NCBI GenBank assembly: GCA_024228355.1
Contig: JAAETN010000391.1
Span: 1 to 54,618, forward strand
Direction: 5' to 3'
From: Maribacter sp.
GTDB lineage: Bacteria > Bacteroidota > Bacteroidia > Flavobacteriales > Flavobacteriaceae
DNA: 54,618 nt
Below are positions 9,332 to 17,593 of this stretch, piece by piece. Under the pieces are notes generated by a model. That model searched no databases and was not told the DNA's origin. It saw nothing but the letters and a program-made list of their open reading frames with translations. The position numbers and the translations under genes were made by a program. Numbering within the stretch: position 1 is the first letter of the stretch; each line of letters opens with the position of its first letter.

Positions 9332-9408
9332 TTAGTAGTTAGTAGTTAGTAGTTAGTAGTCAGTAGTCAGTAGTCAGTAGTCAGTAGTCAGTAGTCAGTA
9401 GTCAGTAG
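9332..9408. repeat. 7-bp tandem array: 4 x TTAGTAG then 7 x TCAGTAG
   Basis: Eleven contiguous heptamers with no interruption. The first four units are TTAGTAG (9332-9359) and the next seven TCAGTAG (9360-9408), so the array has two homogenised blocks differing by one T/C change. It begins four bases after the stop codon of the gene at 8264-9328 and ends 89 bp before the stop of the convergent ndpA-like gene. Because 7 is not a multiple of 3, TAG falls in all three plus-strand frames. The sharp unit boundary suggests copy-number change by slippage. Confidence 0.97.
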
Positions 9409-9497
9409 GGTCTATTTATACGTCCAAGTTGTAATTGTGCAAATTGAAACCTAAAGAAAAAGATTGGTTTTCGATATTTACTATTGGTAACTGATAC

Positions 9498-10556
9498 TTA
9501 ACTTTTCTGCTCTTTATTGAAATATACAAGGTAATAGTACATTTGTTTTTCTTCGTCCCATCCTTTTTCAACGAATTTTTCAGCAGATTCAGGATTTATG
9601 AAATCCATTTTAATCTGAATATTAGTATCAAGATTAATAACGTTTTTAATCTTTTTTCGAGCATCAGAAACTGCTTTGTTCGCAATATCAAAATTAGAAA
9701 CATCCTCAATGCTATATTTAGGCCCTTTTTCAACCTTGTAGTGTTTGAATTCAGGTATGAGTTCTGGATTTTCCAATACCTCGTTCAAAAAATTACTTTC
9801 CTCAAAGGCACTGTTCTTGGCAAAATGGTTTACTGCCTTGTTCATGAATAATACCTCTTGCTGTTTGTCCTCTGCTGGTAAGACCACTTCTTTGGCAAAA
9901 TTTTGGCAAAACTTCAGATAGTTCTTTGTGTAAAAATTCTCATCTGCAAGCGCATCTACCCCAAGGAAATTCTCTAACCAATATTTGGCATCATAGCGGT
10001 TGCTGTCTATTGAAAGTATTTTATAGCCATCTTCTTTGTTCACATTGAAAACAAGACATCCTTTATCTAACTTATTAATATTTATACCTTGTTGTATTAC
10101 AATATCCAAATTGTTCCCTTCGTCTTCAATTTGAAGAAAATCATGTTTTATCTCACTCTTGAATATCCCTATCGCATCAACTTTTACATTATCCAACAAA
10201 ATTCCGGATAAATATGCAACATAAACCTCACCGTTTTTAATATGTGGATGGTTCGACTGCTCGAAAAGATGGGTGGCTATTTTTTTTGAATTATCATGTA
10301 CACATGCTGGATCCTTGAAAATTTCAGTTACAATTTTATGGATTTCATTGAACTCAACATCTACCTCATTGATCAACTTATAGTAATTCTCTTCCTTTTC
10401 CCTAAATGGCCTAAAAAAATATTCTTTTAGTAATCCTGTTGTCTCATCATTCAGACTAAAGGGCTCTGCCGATAGAAATATGCCCTCATTTTTATTTTTG
10501 TTGCCAACATGATGCAAGGAAATACTTTCGATTTGAGCAGGGTAGAGGTTAATCAT
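9498..10556 (-). CDS. Nucleoid-associated protein, NdpA/YejK family
   Basis: A 352-residue soluble protein of the NA37 family (Pfam PF04245), known in Enterobacteria as YejK/NdpA, which is found on the nucleoid; family members are also met in phage-defence and plasmid contexts. The match rests on the overall pattern: N-terminal ISLHHVGNKNK, a central VAYLSGILLDNVKVDAIGIFK strand pair (about 113-133), KLDKGCLVFN, then SNRYDAKYWLENFLG and the helical FCQNFAKEV region, followed by a C-terminal half with KMDFINPE. Length is close to the E. coli protein. The ATG at 10554-10556 is preceded by AAAAA and then a heptamer array, so its 5' leader consists of repeats. Monocistronic by position. Confidence 0.85.
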   Translation of the reverse strand: MINLYPAQIESISLHHVGNKNKNEGIFLSAEPFSLNDETTGLLKEYFFRPFREKEENYYKLINEVDVEFNEIHKIVTEIFKDPACVHDNSKKIATHLFEQSNHPHIKNGEVYVAYLSGILLDNVKVDAIGIFKSEIKHDFLQIEDEGNNLDIVIQQGININKLDKGCLVFNVNKEDGYKILSIDSNRYDAKYWLENFLGVDALADENFYTKNYLKFCQNFAKEVVLPAEDKQQEVLFMNKAVNHFAKNSAFEESNFLNEVLENPELIPEFKHYKVEKGPKYSIEDVSNFDIANKAVSDARKKIKNVINLDTNIQIKMDFINPESAEKFVEKGWDEEKQMYYYLVYFNKEQKS

Positions 10557-10561
10557 TTTTT

Positions 10562-10610
10562 AGTTAAGAGTTAAGAGTTAAGAGTTAAGAGTTAAGAGAT
10601 AAGAGATAAG
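10562..10610. repeat. 7-bp tandem array: 5 x AGTTAAG plus 2 x AGATAAG
   Basis: Seven contiguous heptamers. Units one to five are AGTTAAG (10562-10596), units six and seven AGATAAG (10597-10610). On the minus strand this reads CTTATCT twice, then CTTAACT five times, and ends only five bases before the ATG of the ndpA-like gene. It therefore sits in the leader or promoter of that gene, where a change of copy number would alter spacing in steps of 7 bp. The unit differs from the array at 9332-9408. Confidence 0.96.
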
Positions 10611-10696
10611 GATTGTTTTATTGAAAACTAATTACAAAATTCTTCAAATTAGCTACTGAGGACAGCATGTTGAAAGTTGAAAACTATTCCCTGAAA

Positions 10697-11194
10697 TCAG
10701 TTCCAATTTTCATCAAAATCCAGATCTTCATAGTTGTCAAAGGTATCATCAAAGTCTACGGCCGTATTTTCAGTTTCAAAATTCTTTTCTGGGGGTGATT
10801 CTGGTAATTCCCCAAAACTAAATAGTACATTGGGGTATGATCTTCCAGGTTCTTTCTCCACTATATCAGCCAATTCAACGAAGAACGTCCACATATTTAA
10901 AAAATCATAGACATAGATGAGTTTAGGTGTTTTTACCGTTAATACATCCTCCAAAAATGTTTCGTTCATTAAACGAACATCAGAACCTTTTTCACTCATG
11001 TCAAAAAGAGCGATTTCCTCATCTTGTTTCCATTTATCGTCACAGGTGTAAAATGATGCCATTTCATTGCCTAAAAAGCCAAAAGATTGGGAGATGGCGT
11101 TGTGAAATTCCTCCATTGAATTGTTCGCTTCAATTTCAATATCCCTAAAGATATCTTCATTGGCATCCAAGATTATTCGGATCTTGTATATCAT
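10697..11194 (-). CDS. Plasmid pRiA4b ORF-3-like family protein
   Basis: A 165-residue acidic protein matching the pRiA4b ORF-3 family (PF07929; also annotated as IS1096 TnpR-like). Seen are the N-terminal YKIRIILDANEDIFRDIEI strand (compare the family pattern of a protein-interaction beta sheet), the amphipathic MEEFHNAISQSFGF segment, FYTCDDKW, LIYVYDFLNMWTFFVEL (the family's L-x-Y-x-Y-D-F/L-x-x-x-W core at about 92-108) and an Asp/Glu-rich tail of ~35 residues. No catalytic motif is known for the family and its function is not established. It lies 42 bp after ctaA and could be the end of that transcript. Confidence 0.8.
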   Translation of the reverse strand: MIYKIRIILDANEDIFRDIEIEANNSMEEFHNAISQSFGFLGNEMASFYTCDDKWKQDEEIALFDMSEKGSDVRLMNETFLEDVLTVKTPKLIYVYDFLNMWTFFVELADIVEKEPGRSYPNVLFSFGELPESPPEKNFETENTAVDFDDTFDNYEDLDFDENWN

Positions 11195-11236
11195 TTACTC
11201 GATTTTTGAGTGGGGCAAAGTTACAATAATTAGTTT

Positions 11237-12253
11237 TTATTTAGAGAATCTATGCAAGGTAAAAGTAACTGCTCCCAATAGCAAAAAAGCAACGACCTGA
11301 TGGGCAATACCTAGCCACAATGGAACTGCAAGTAATAATGTGAAAACCCCAAGCACAAATTGTAATATTACCAAAACTATTAATGATTGAATACCCAAAG
11401 CCTGATGTCCAGTTGTGTTTATGGATTTGCTTTTAAAACCAATGAAAACTATCAAACCTACAACGGCATAAGCTAAATATCTATGTATGAATTGCACACC
11501 GCTTTTACCTTCTATAAAGTTTTTTAGTACAGGTTGTTGTTCAATATATACGGTTTCATGTACTAATTTACCGTCGCTCATAAAAGGCCAAGAATTATGA
11601 ATAAATCCGGCATCTAAACCAGCAACGAACGCACCCCATATAATTTGTAGAATCAATATGAATAAAGTAACTCTTAGTATGTTCCGTAGCTCAGGAATTG
11701 CCTGATTTTTTTGAGGGTATATAAGATCTAGAGCCACCCAAAAACTGTATGCACATGTTAAGAATGCCGTAAGTAGGTGTGCAGCTAGTCGGTAGTGAGA
11801 TACATCAGGTCTGTTAATTAAACCACTTTTTACCATATACCATCCTAAAGAACCCTGAAAAGCTCCTAAAGAAAGTAAAATAAGACACTTTTTTATAGTG
11901 ATTTTAGTAAGTTTTTTTTGGATTAAAAAGTATGCAAAAGGTAGGATGAATACAATACCTATGAATCTTCCAATAAACCTATGAAGCCATTCCCAAAAAA
12001 AGATAGTTTTAAAATCAGATAGCGTAAAATGGTAATTTATTTTTTGATATTCCGGAAACTGCTTGTATAAATCAAAGGCCTCTTGCCATTCTTCATTATT
12101 TAGGGGAGGTATTGTCCCTGAAATAAGGTTGTAATTAGATATGGAAAGACCGGAATGCGTTAATCTGGTGATGCCACCCACCAAAATCATAATAAAAATC
12201 AGAAAACATCCTGTAAAGAGCCAATAGATAACTATTTTTCCGTCTTTCACCAT
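11237..12253 (-). CDS. ctaA: Heme A synthase (COX15/CtaA family)
   Basis: Integral inner-membrane protein converting heme O to heme A for aa3-type cytochrome c oxidase. The 338 residues hold eight hydrophobic segments. Family motifs: GGITRLTHSGLSI (26-38), PPLNNEEW, FFWEWLHRFIGR (about 85-96) with the conserved heme-ligand His, HRYLAYAV (~255-262) and GIAHQVVAFLLL near the C-terminus, the second-site His. A Cys pair of the Bacillus CtaA type is not evident, as is usual for the longer COX15-like group. The start lies 3 bp after the stop of cca, so it is probably co-transcribed with that gene. Confidence 0.92.
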   Translation of the reverse strand: MVKDGKIVIYWLFTGCFLIFIMILVGGITRLTHSGLSISNYNLISGTIPPLNNEEWQEAFDLYKQFPEYQKINYHFTLSDFKTIFFWEWLHRFIGRFIGIVFILPFAYFLIQKKLTKITIKKCLILLSLGAFQGSLGWYMVKSGLINRPDVSHYRLAAHLLTAFLTCAYSFWVALDLIYPQKNQAIPELRNILRVTLFILILQIIWGAFVAGLDAGFIHNSWPFMSDGKLVHETVYIEQQPVLKNFIEGKSGVQFIHRYLAYAVVGLIVFIGFKSKSINTTGHQALGIQSLIVLVILQFVLGVFTLLLAVPLWLGIAHQVVAFLLLGAVTFTLHRFSK

Positions 12254-12256
12254 CTA

Positions 12257-13690
12257 TTAATTCTTTTTATTTATTGCAAACAATCCCATTTTCACGCCTT
12301 TTTTTAGCATAAAACCATAAGCCGCATCATACTCATTTGGAATTTCACCATCTAATATAGCTTCTTTAATTGCGGCTTTGATTATCCCAATTTCTTTAGA
12401 GGGTTTTAGGTTGAAAGTCTTCATGATTTCCTCTCCTGAAATAGGGGGTTGAAAATTACGTATATGATCACGTTCTTCTACCTCAATGATTTTTTGGCGA
12501 ACAATCTTGAAGTTGTTTTTGTATTTGTTCTGTTTTTTAGGGTTTTTCGTAGTAATATCAGCTTCGCATAAGGTCATAAGGTCATCCACAAAATCGCCAG
12601 CATCGAAAATAAGTCGTCTAACGGCAGAATCAGTTACAAATTCCTCGGAAAGAACAATAGGCCTTGAACTCATTAAAACCATTTTCTTGACAAATTTCAT
12701 TTTGTCGTTCAGAGGCATTCGTAGTCTTTTAAATAGCTTATAGACCATTTTTGAACCCACGAACTCATGTGCATGGAATGTCCAACCTATTTTTTTATGA
12801 AACTTTTTGGTGGGTGCCTTTCCAATATCGTGCAATAATGCCGCCCAACGCAACCATAGGTTTTCTGAGGAAAGCGCTATATTATCAACAACTTCCAAAG
12901 TATGCCAAAAATTATCTTTATGGCGTTGACCCTCAATTTCTTCAATACCTTCGAGGGCAGTAAGTTCAGGTAAGATATAGTCTAGAAGGCCAGTTCTATG
13001 CAATAGCGAAAAGCCTATTGAAGGTTTTATACTTGCCAATATTTTATGCAGCTCTTCAACAATACGTTCATTGGAAACAATTTTTATACGATCTTTATTT
13101 TCGGTAATGGCCTGTAGCGATTTTAGTTCTATTGTAAAATCGAGTTGCGTGGCAAACCGAATAGCACGCATCATGCGCAATGGATCATCGGAATAAGTTA
13201 TTCCGGGCTCTAAAGGGGTTCTTAGAACTTTATTCCCAAGGTCTATAACGCCTTTAAAGGGATCCAATAGATCCCCAAAGTTTTTTTTGTTCAATGATAA
13301 CGCCAAAGCATTGATGGTGAAATCCCTTCTATGTTGATCTTCTTCCAATGTACCATCTTCAACCACAGGTTTTCTACTGTCATGATGATAGCTCTCCTTG
13401 CGTGCTCCGACAAACTCCAATTCCAGATCTTTATGTTTGAGCATGGCAGTACCGAAGTTTTTGAATATGGAAACTTTAGGATTCCCTTGTAACTTTGATG
13501 CGACTTTTTTTGCCAAGTCAATACCACTGCCCACTACTACAACATCAATATCTTTTGGAGTTCCCCTTTTTAGAAGATAATCGCGTACAAAACCACCTAT
13601 AACATAACAGTCAAGGGTAAGCTCCTCTGCTGTTTCTGTTAGGGTATTGAAAATAGAATCTAGGAGTGCCTCTTTATAATTTTGTTGCAT
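12257..13690 (-). CDS. cca: CCA tRNA nucleotidyltransferase / poly(A) polymerase family with HD domain
   Basis: Class II nucleotidyltransferase that adds or repairs the 3' CCA of tRNA. The 477 residues contain the head domain with GGFVRDYLLKRGTPKDIDV (32-50; the GG and D-x-D catalytic pair), RRDFTINALAL (~120-130, the RRD ribose-discriminating motif), DDPLRMMRAIRFATQL (~163-178; second RNA-binding part with DxxR), and an HD phosphohydrolase domain (HTLEVVDN, WAALLHDIGK with HD at about 288-289). The tail ISGEEIMKTFNLKPS is typical for bacterial CCA enzymes. It could be an A-adding only enzyme, which sequence alone does not exclude. It starts 2 bp after tsaC, so tRNA modification and end maturation are coupled here. 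Confidence 0.92.
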   Translation of the reverse strand: MQQNYKEALLDSIFNTLTETAEELTLDCYVIGGFVRDYLLKRGTPKDIDVVVVGSGIDLAKKVASKLQGNPKVSIFKNFGTAMLKHKDLELEFVGARKESYHHDSRKPVVEDGTLEEDQHRRDFTINALALSLNKKNFGDLLDPFKGVIDLGNKVLRTPLEPGITYSDDPLRMMRAIRFATQLDFTIELKSLQAITENKDRIKIVSNERIVEELHKILASIKPSIGFSLLHRTGLLDYILPELTALEGIEEIEGQRHKDNFWHTLEVVDNIALSSENLWLRWAALLHDIGKAPTKKFHKKIGWTFHAHEFVGSKMVYKLFKRLRMPLNDKMKFVKKMVLMSSRPIVLSEEFVTDSAVRRLIFDAGDFVDDLMTLCEADITTKNPKKQNKYKNNFKIVRQKIIEVEERDHIRNFQPPISGEEIMKTFNLKPSKEIGIIKAAIKEAILDGEIPNEYDAAYGFMLKKGVKMGLFAINKKN

Positions 13691-13692
13691 TG

Positions 13693-14262
13693 CTATTCTC
13701 GGATCACTTTAACAGTACCATCATTACTCAATTTAATAATGGAAGAAGGAGCCGCATTTTTTTTATCCTGCTGCAAATTTACGATATAGTCAACACCTTT
13801 TATAATAACATCATTTATTTCCCTATAACTATTGGGCGTGGGTTGTGTAGCAATATTGGCGGAAGTTGAGATAATTGGCTTCTTGAATCTGCTGATCAGA
13901 TATTGACAGAACTTGTCAGAAGCTACTCTAATGGCTAGGGTATTATCTTTTGCAATGGTATTTTTGGCGATTCCTTTTGGATTATCGTAAATGATAGTAG
14001 TCGGTTTTGTGGCTAAATCCAAAATATCATAAGCCAGTTCAGGGACTTGCTCAACATGTCTTTCAAGCATGGCGTCATTCGCAACTAAACAAATCAACGC
14101 TTTTGAGTCCTCGCGTTGTTTAAGTTGGTAGATCTTGCTGATAGCTTCTTCGTTTGTCGCATCGCAACCTATGCCCCATACGGTATCGGTGGGGTAGAGG
14201 ATTAGACCTCCAGTCTCTAAAACATCGATACAATTATTTATATCAGCAATAAAGTCTTTCAT
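13693..14262 (-). CDS. tsaC: L-threonylcarbamoyladenylate synthase (Sua5/YciO/YrdC family)
   Basis: Makes threonylcarbamoyl-AMP from threonine, bicarbonate and ATP, the first step of t6A-37 tRNA modification. The 189-residue product is a single YrdC domain without the Sua5 C-terminal extension: GGLILYPTDTVWGIGCDA (18-35), YQLKQREDSKAL (the K-x-R...S-K phosphate-binding motif, about 45-56), TTIIYDN, LAIRVASD and PIISTSAN (~129-136). The last four bases of its coding start overlap the stop of the upstream fusion glycosyltransferase (14259-14262, ATGA), implying translational coupling. Confidence 0.93.
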   Translation of the reverse strand: MKDFIADINNCIDVLETGGLILYPTDTVWGIGCDATNEEAISKIYQLKQREDSKALICLVANDAMLERHVEQVPELAYDILDLATKPTTIIYDNPKGIAKNTIAKDNTLAIRVASDKFCQYLISRFKKPIISTSANIATQPTPNSYREINDVIIKGVDYIVNLQQDKKNAAPSSIIKLSNDGTVKVIRE

Positions 14263-16094
14263 GAACTTGAAGGTTTTTCCAATGCTCTTAAACGCTTCAA
14301 TTCCTTATATCTGGAATATACACCCAAAGCATTAAGGTAGCAGATCGTTATTCCTTTTCTACCATCTAAAATACCCAATCGTAATATGTAATGATTAATA
14401 AACTTGTACAAGGGTCTAAAAATAAAATGATAAGGATAAGCTTTTTTGTTTTTTTGATGCTCTTCTATCGCTTTCATTTGCCCGTATTTCACCATTTTAC
14501 CTTTGTAATCTTCATAATCGCTATAGGAATAATGAATCAATTTATTTTTCATAATTCCAGATTTACCATTTACAACCAAGGTTTCATGTACAATTCGGTC
14601 ATTATCAAAATACACTCTACTCTTTCTGAAAAGGCGGTAATTCTTGTCACTTTGCCATCCGCTAAAACGAAGTACTTTATTCTTGAACATGAATGTTCTT
14701 AAAAACATAAAAGCGACCGATTCCAGCCCCTCTGAATTTACGGTTTTTAAAATTTCGTTTTTTAACGTATCGGTTAAGCGCTCATCTGCATCCATGAATA
14801 ATACCCAATCATTGGTAGCCTGGTTCATGGTAAACGATTTTTGGTCTGTATAGTTCTTGAAAGGGCGTTGAATTAGCTTTGCCTTTTTGTGTTCGTTGAC
14901 TTTCTCAACGGTACCATCGGTACTATAGGAATCTACCACGATGATCTCATCAGCAAAACCAATATTCTCTAAAACCGCTTCGATATTATTGATTTCGTTT
15001 AAGGTAATCAACAATGCGGTTATTTTGTTTTTCTTTTTTCCTGACCAGAGATCAAGAACGGGTTTGCCGAACATATTGTTGATTTTCAACTTACGGGGCA
15101 ATGACAAATCCCTACTTGCAGGCACCCCATTTTTTTGAATGTAGGCTTCGACGACTTCTACCATTCGATGTGCCGATTTACCATCTGTATAGGGGTGGAA
15201 TTCTTGGTTGATTAGATCTCGTTCTGATTTAAAAGGATCATTTTCGAGGTTTTCAACTACCTTTTCTGTTAACTGGGCATATGCCCTCGAATCGTCCCAA
15301 TGGATATTTCCGGAAATATTCCTGAATGAGACAACGGGTTTCCCCAAAAGAAGAAACTCATAGATTACAGATGAGGTATCACTTATCAGGATATCTGCAA
15401 TAAGCAAGAATTTGATGATATTTTTTTCTTCCTGGAAAATAATGTTCGGAATGCGATGGCTTAGATTTTTATAGGCCGTAATCCATTTCTCGTCCATAAG
15501 ATCATGGAATTTAACAAAGACCACAAAGCCAGTGTTAAGGGCGAGTTGTTCAATTTCACTCAGTAAATGAGGTGCAGAGGTAAGTCTTGGTGAAAAGGTA
15601 GGCGCGAAAAGTACAATTTTGTCAGCGCCATATAATTTCGAAATGTTCTCCTTGTCCTTTTCAAAAGACTTTGCATTTTTACCGTAAATATCCAATTTGG
15701 GCCACCCTGTCTCTATTACATCAAAATCTTGGTATTTTGCTTTTAACTGATTGAACCTTTTGGTGAAATACGGCCCTTGTGTTAGATATAGATCAAAGTA
15801 ATTTCGTATATGAAAATGTCCCTTTTTTTCCCCCGCAAGACCATGGAATATCTGTACTTTGAGTCCTCTTAAATAGTAAGGCACTTCATTGCCAGGAACA
15901 TAAATTACGTCACTTTTATATAATTGTAGGTCTAATATGCTAGTTGTGAAATTCTCTTTTTTGTTAGGGAAAACATTCACTAATTTTTTCGGAATATACC
16001 AGAGAAATTCATGGGAATCGGCAACTAATACATCCCGAATGGGTGCCATAATCCCAAATGCGTAAGCATTTTGACAAAAAAGAATGACTTTCAT
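14259..16094 (-). CDS. Fusion: CDP-glycerol glycerophosphotransferase-like domain + family 2 glycosyltransferase
   Basis: A 611-residue two-domain protein. Residues 1 to ~320 look like the CDP-glycerol:poly(glycerophosphate) glycerophosphotransferase (TagF/TagB) fold: KVQIFHGLAGEKKGHF (about 80-95, with the catalytic-type HG), GWPKLDIYGK, ILFAPTFSPRL, and DILISDTSSVIYEFLLLGKP (~232-251, the conserved D-x-S-S-x-x-x-E nucleotide site). Residues ~358-611 are a GT2 domain: ALLITLNEINNIEAV, DEIIVVDSYSTDGT and FMDADER as the D-x-D metal site. The GT2 half is a paralogue of the gene at 18305-19102. TagF-type domains polymerise or prime glycerophosphate chains in Gram-positives; here the acceptor is probably lipopolysaccharide or capsule. 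Start overlaps the upstream stop by one base. Confidence 0.85.
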   Translation of the reverse strand: MKVILFCQNAYAFGIMAPIRDVLVADSHEFLWYIPKKLVNVFPNKKENFTTSILDLQLYKSDVIYVPGNEVPYYLRGLKVQIFHGLAGEKKGHFHIRNYFDLYLTQGPYFTKRFNQLKAKYQDFDVIETGWPKLDIYGKNAKSFEKDKENISKLYGADKIVLFAPTFSPRLTSAPHLLSEIEQLALNTGFVVFVKFHDLMDEKWITAYKNLSHRIPNIIFQEEKNIIKFLLIADILISDTSSVIYEFLLLGKPVVSFRNISGNIHWDDSRAYAQLTEKVVENLENDPFKSERDLINQEFHPYTDGKSAHRMVEVVEAYIQKNGVPASRDLSLPRKLKINNMFGKPVLDLWSGKKKNKITALLITLNEINNIEAVLENIGFADEIIVVDSYSTDGTVEKVNEHKKAKLIQRPFKNYTDQKSFTMNQATNDWVLFMDADERLTDTLKNEILKTVNSEGLESVAFMFLRTFMFKNKVLRFSGWQSDKNYRLFRKSRVYFDNDRIVHETLVVNGKSGIMKNKLIHYSYSDYEDYKGKMVKYGQMKAIEEHQKNKKAYPYHFIFRPLYKFINHYILRLGILDGRKGITICYLNALGVYSRYKELKRLRALEKPSSS

Positions 16095-16777
16095 TAACGG
16101 AAAAGGTTATTAGCATTTTCCAAATCTTCCTTAAAGTCCACTTCCATGCAGTCAAAAGCAGATATATCAACTGCACTGATCTTTAATCCGTCTCTATCAA
16201 TTGCCATTTCCAAACCACGCTCAAAATAATCATTGTTATCACATTCTTCCAGCCGATTTATGAATTTGTCAATGTCTTTCGAAGCGATAAAATTTATTCC
16301 GACAGCTTCTCCTAAACCATTTTTAACGGTTTTTGAAAGTTGGTCAATGAAATCGTTTTTTAAGGTGTATTTCACTTCTTCATCAGCAACCTTACTGGTA
16401 TTTACAGCAACAAAGGATTGTTCTTTTTTAATATATGGATTCAATTCCTGCAACAATTGGGCATCAAATACTACATCGCCGTTTAACCAAAGAACTGATT
16501 TGTCTTTATTCTTTTTTAATGCTTTGAGTAAACTTTTTGAAGTGTTGGTACGGTCAAAGAACGGATTGTAGATGTAGGTTACTTCAGGAAAACGTTCCAT
16601 TATCAGGTCTTTCTTAAAACCTACTACGATGCTTATGTCATCTACGCTAAATTGCTCTGTTAGGTTATCTATCTGCATACCCATAATGCTTTTGCCATTA
16701 TTCAACGGTGTCAAAGGTTTTGGAAATGGATTGCCCAGTCGTGAACCAATTCCGGCGGCTAGGATAACAATTTTCAT
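16094..16777 (-). CDS. NTP-transferase, LicC/phosphocholine cytidylyltransferase-like
   Basis: Sugar- or alcohol-phosphate nucleotidyltransferase of 227 residues. The start is set at MKIVILAAGIGSRLG (16777), since that is the canonical N-terminal nucleotide-binding signature; a longer frame to 16810 adds eleven unrelated residues. Further marks: PFPKPLTPLNNGKSI (activation Lys), IYNPFFDRTNTSKSLLKAL (the N-x-x-SL pattern of the LicC-type and CDP-alcohol-linked group), WLNGDVVFD (metal Asp at about 95) and the C-terminal FDCMEVDFKEDLENA (Glu-x-Asp). It may activate phosphocholine, phosphoethanolamine or a sugar phosphate. First gene of the overlapping run to ctaA; its 201-bp upstream gap is shared with the divergent TagD-like gene. 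Confidence 0.82.
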   Translation of the reverse strand: MKIVILAAGIGSRLGNPFPKPLTPLNNGKSIMGMQIDNLTEQFSVDDISIVVGFKKDLIMERFPEVTYIYNPFFDRTNTSKSLLKALKKNKDKSVLWLNGDVVFDAQLLQELNPYIKKEQSFVAVNTSKVADEEVKYTLKNDFIDQLSKTVKNGLGEAVGINFIASKDIDKFINRLEECDNNDYFERGLEMAIDRDGLKISAVDISAFDCMEVDFKEDLENANNLFR

Positions 16778-16978
16778 AAGTTGGTGTTGTTTAAGGCCAT
16801 GTTGTAGCAAATAACTGTCTTTTGTTTGATCTGGTAATATTCAGCTACATTTCCTGCAAAGTTACTTGTTTTATTTCTAATAAAAATTGTGATAGATTGT
16901 TGATAAAGGTAGTTATATCACAATATTCGCAATTGATTTTTGATTTTGTAGTTTTGTCGACACTATTAATTAGAGTTT

Positions 16979-17593
16979 ATGGTTGATTTAGATTTGAATA
17001 AACTTCAGGAGCAATTTAAGAATTGGCGAATTACGGAACACTCGTCCAAAGGAATTGTCTTGGTGTCCTCAACATTGGACAATGAATTTGAAATTCCAAA
17101 AATCATTGATTATTTGTACACGCGTATTCCTGATAAAAAATGGACCATAGATATTGAAGGATTCAAGATAATTGCCAGACCCAATGATAAGGCCAAATAT
17201 AATAGAATGTATACATCGGGTTGTTTTGATATCTTCCACTATGGTCATTTGAATATCCTTTTAAAATCAAAGGAACTATGTGATTATCTGATTGTTGGTG
17301 TTTCTACTGATGAACTCATTGAGAATGAGAAAGGAAAAAAACCCATAATCCCTTTTCATGAACGGATAAAGGTGGTACAATCCATTGGTATTGTTGATGA
17401 GGTGATTCCACAGGAAGATAAAAACAAACAAAAAATAGTGGATACCTATAAAATAGATGCGATTTCAGTTGGTGATGATTGGAGAGGGAGATATCCCAAG
17501 GTAAGTTGTGCTATGGAATATTTTCCGTATACCGAGAATGTAAGTAGTACAATTTTAAAGGATGCATTAAAACTTACTGCACAAAAATCTTAA
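16979..17593 (+). CDS. Cytidylyltransferase, glycerol-3-phosphate cytidylyltransferase (TagD)-like with N-terminal extension
   Basis: A 204-residue protein whose residues ~76-200 form a TagD-type nucleotidyltransferase fold: YTSGCFDIFHYGHLNIL (79-95) with the HxGH CTP site, LIVGVSTDELI, KPIIPFHERIKVVQSI (TagD RxxxxxxI helix) and YTENVSSTILKDAL (the R/Y-T-E-x-[VI]-S-[ST]-T motif). The first ~75 residues have no counterpart in the ~130-residue TagD and are unrecognised. Product would be CDP-glycerol or a related CDP-alcohol, the donor for the TagF-like fusion next door. The ATG at 16979 is preceded by a TAGTTTTG -7-like box at 16949-16956. Confidence 0.82.
   Translation: MVDLDLNKLQEQFKNWRITEHSSKGIVLVSSTLDNEFEIPKIIDYLYTRIPDKKWTIDIEGFKIIARPNDKAKYNRMYTSGCFDIFHYGHLNILLKSKELCDYLIVGVSTDELIENEKGKKPIIPFHERIKVVQSIGIVDEVIPQEDKNKQKIVDTYKIDAISVGDDWRGRYPKVSCAMEYFPYTENVSSTILKDALKLTAQKS

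Noticed and set aside
16949-16956. TAGTTTTG as promoter of the TagD-like gene
   Set aside because: The -7 match is good but the nearest TTG is only 13 bp upstream, too close for the usual -33 element; kept only as a remark.
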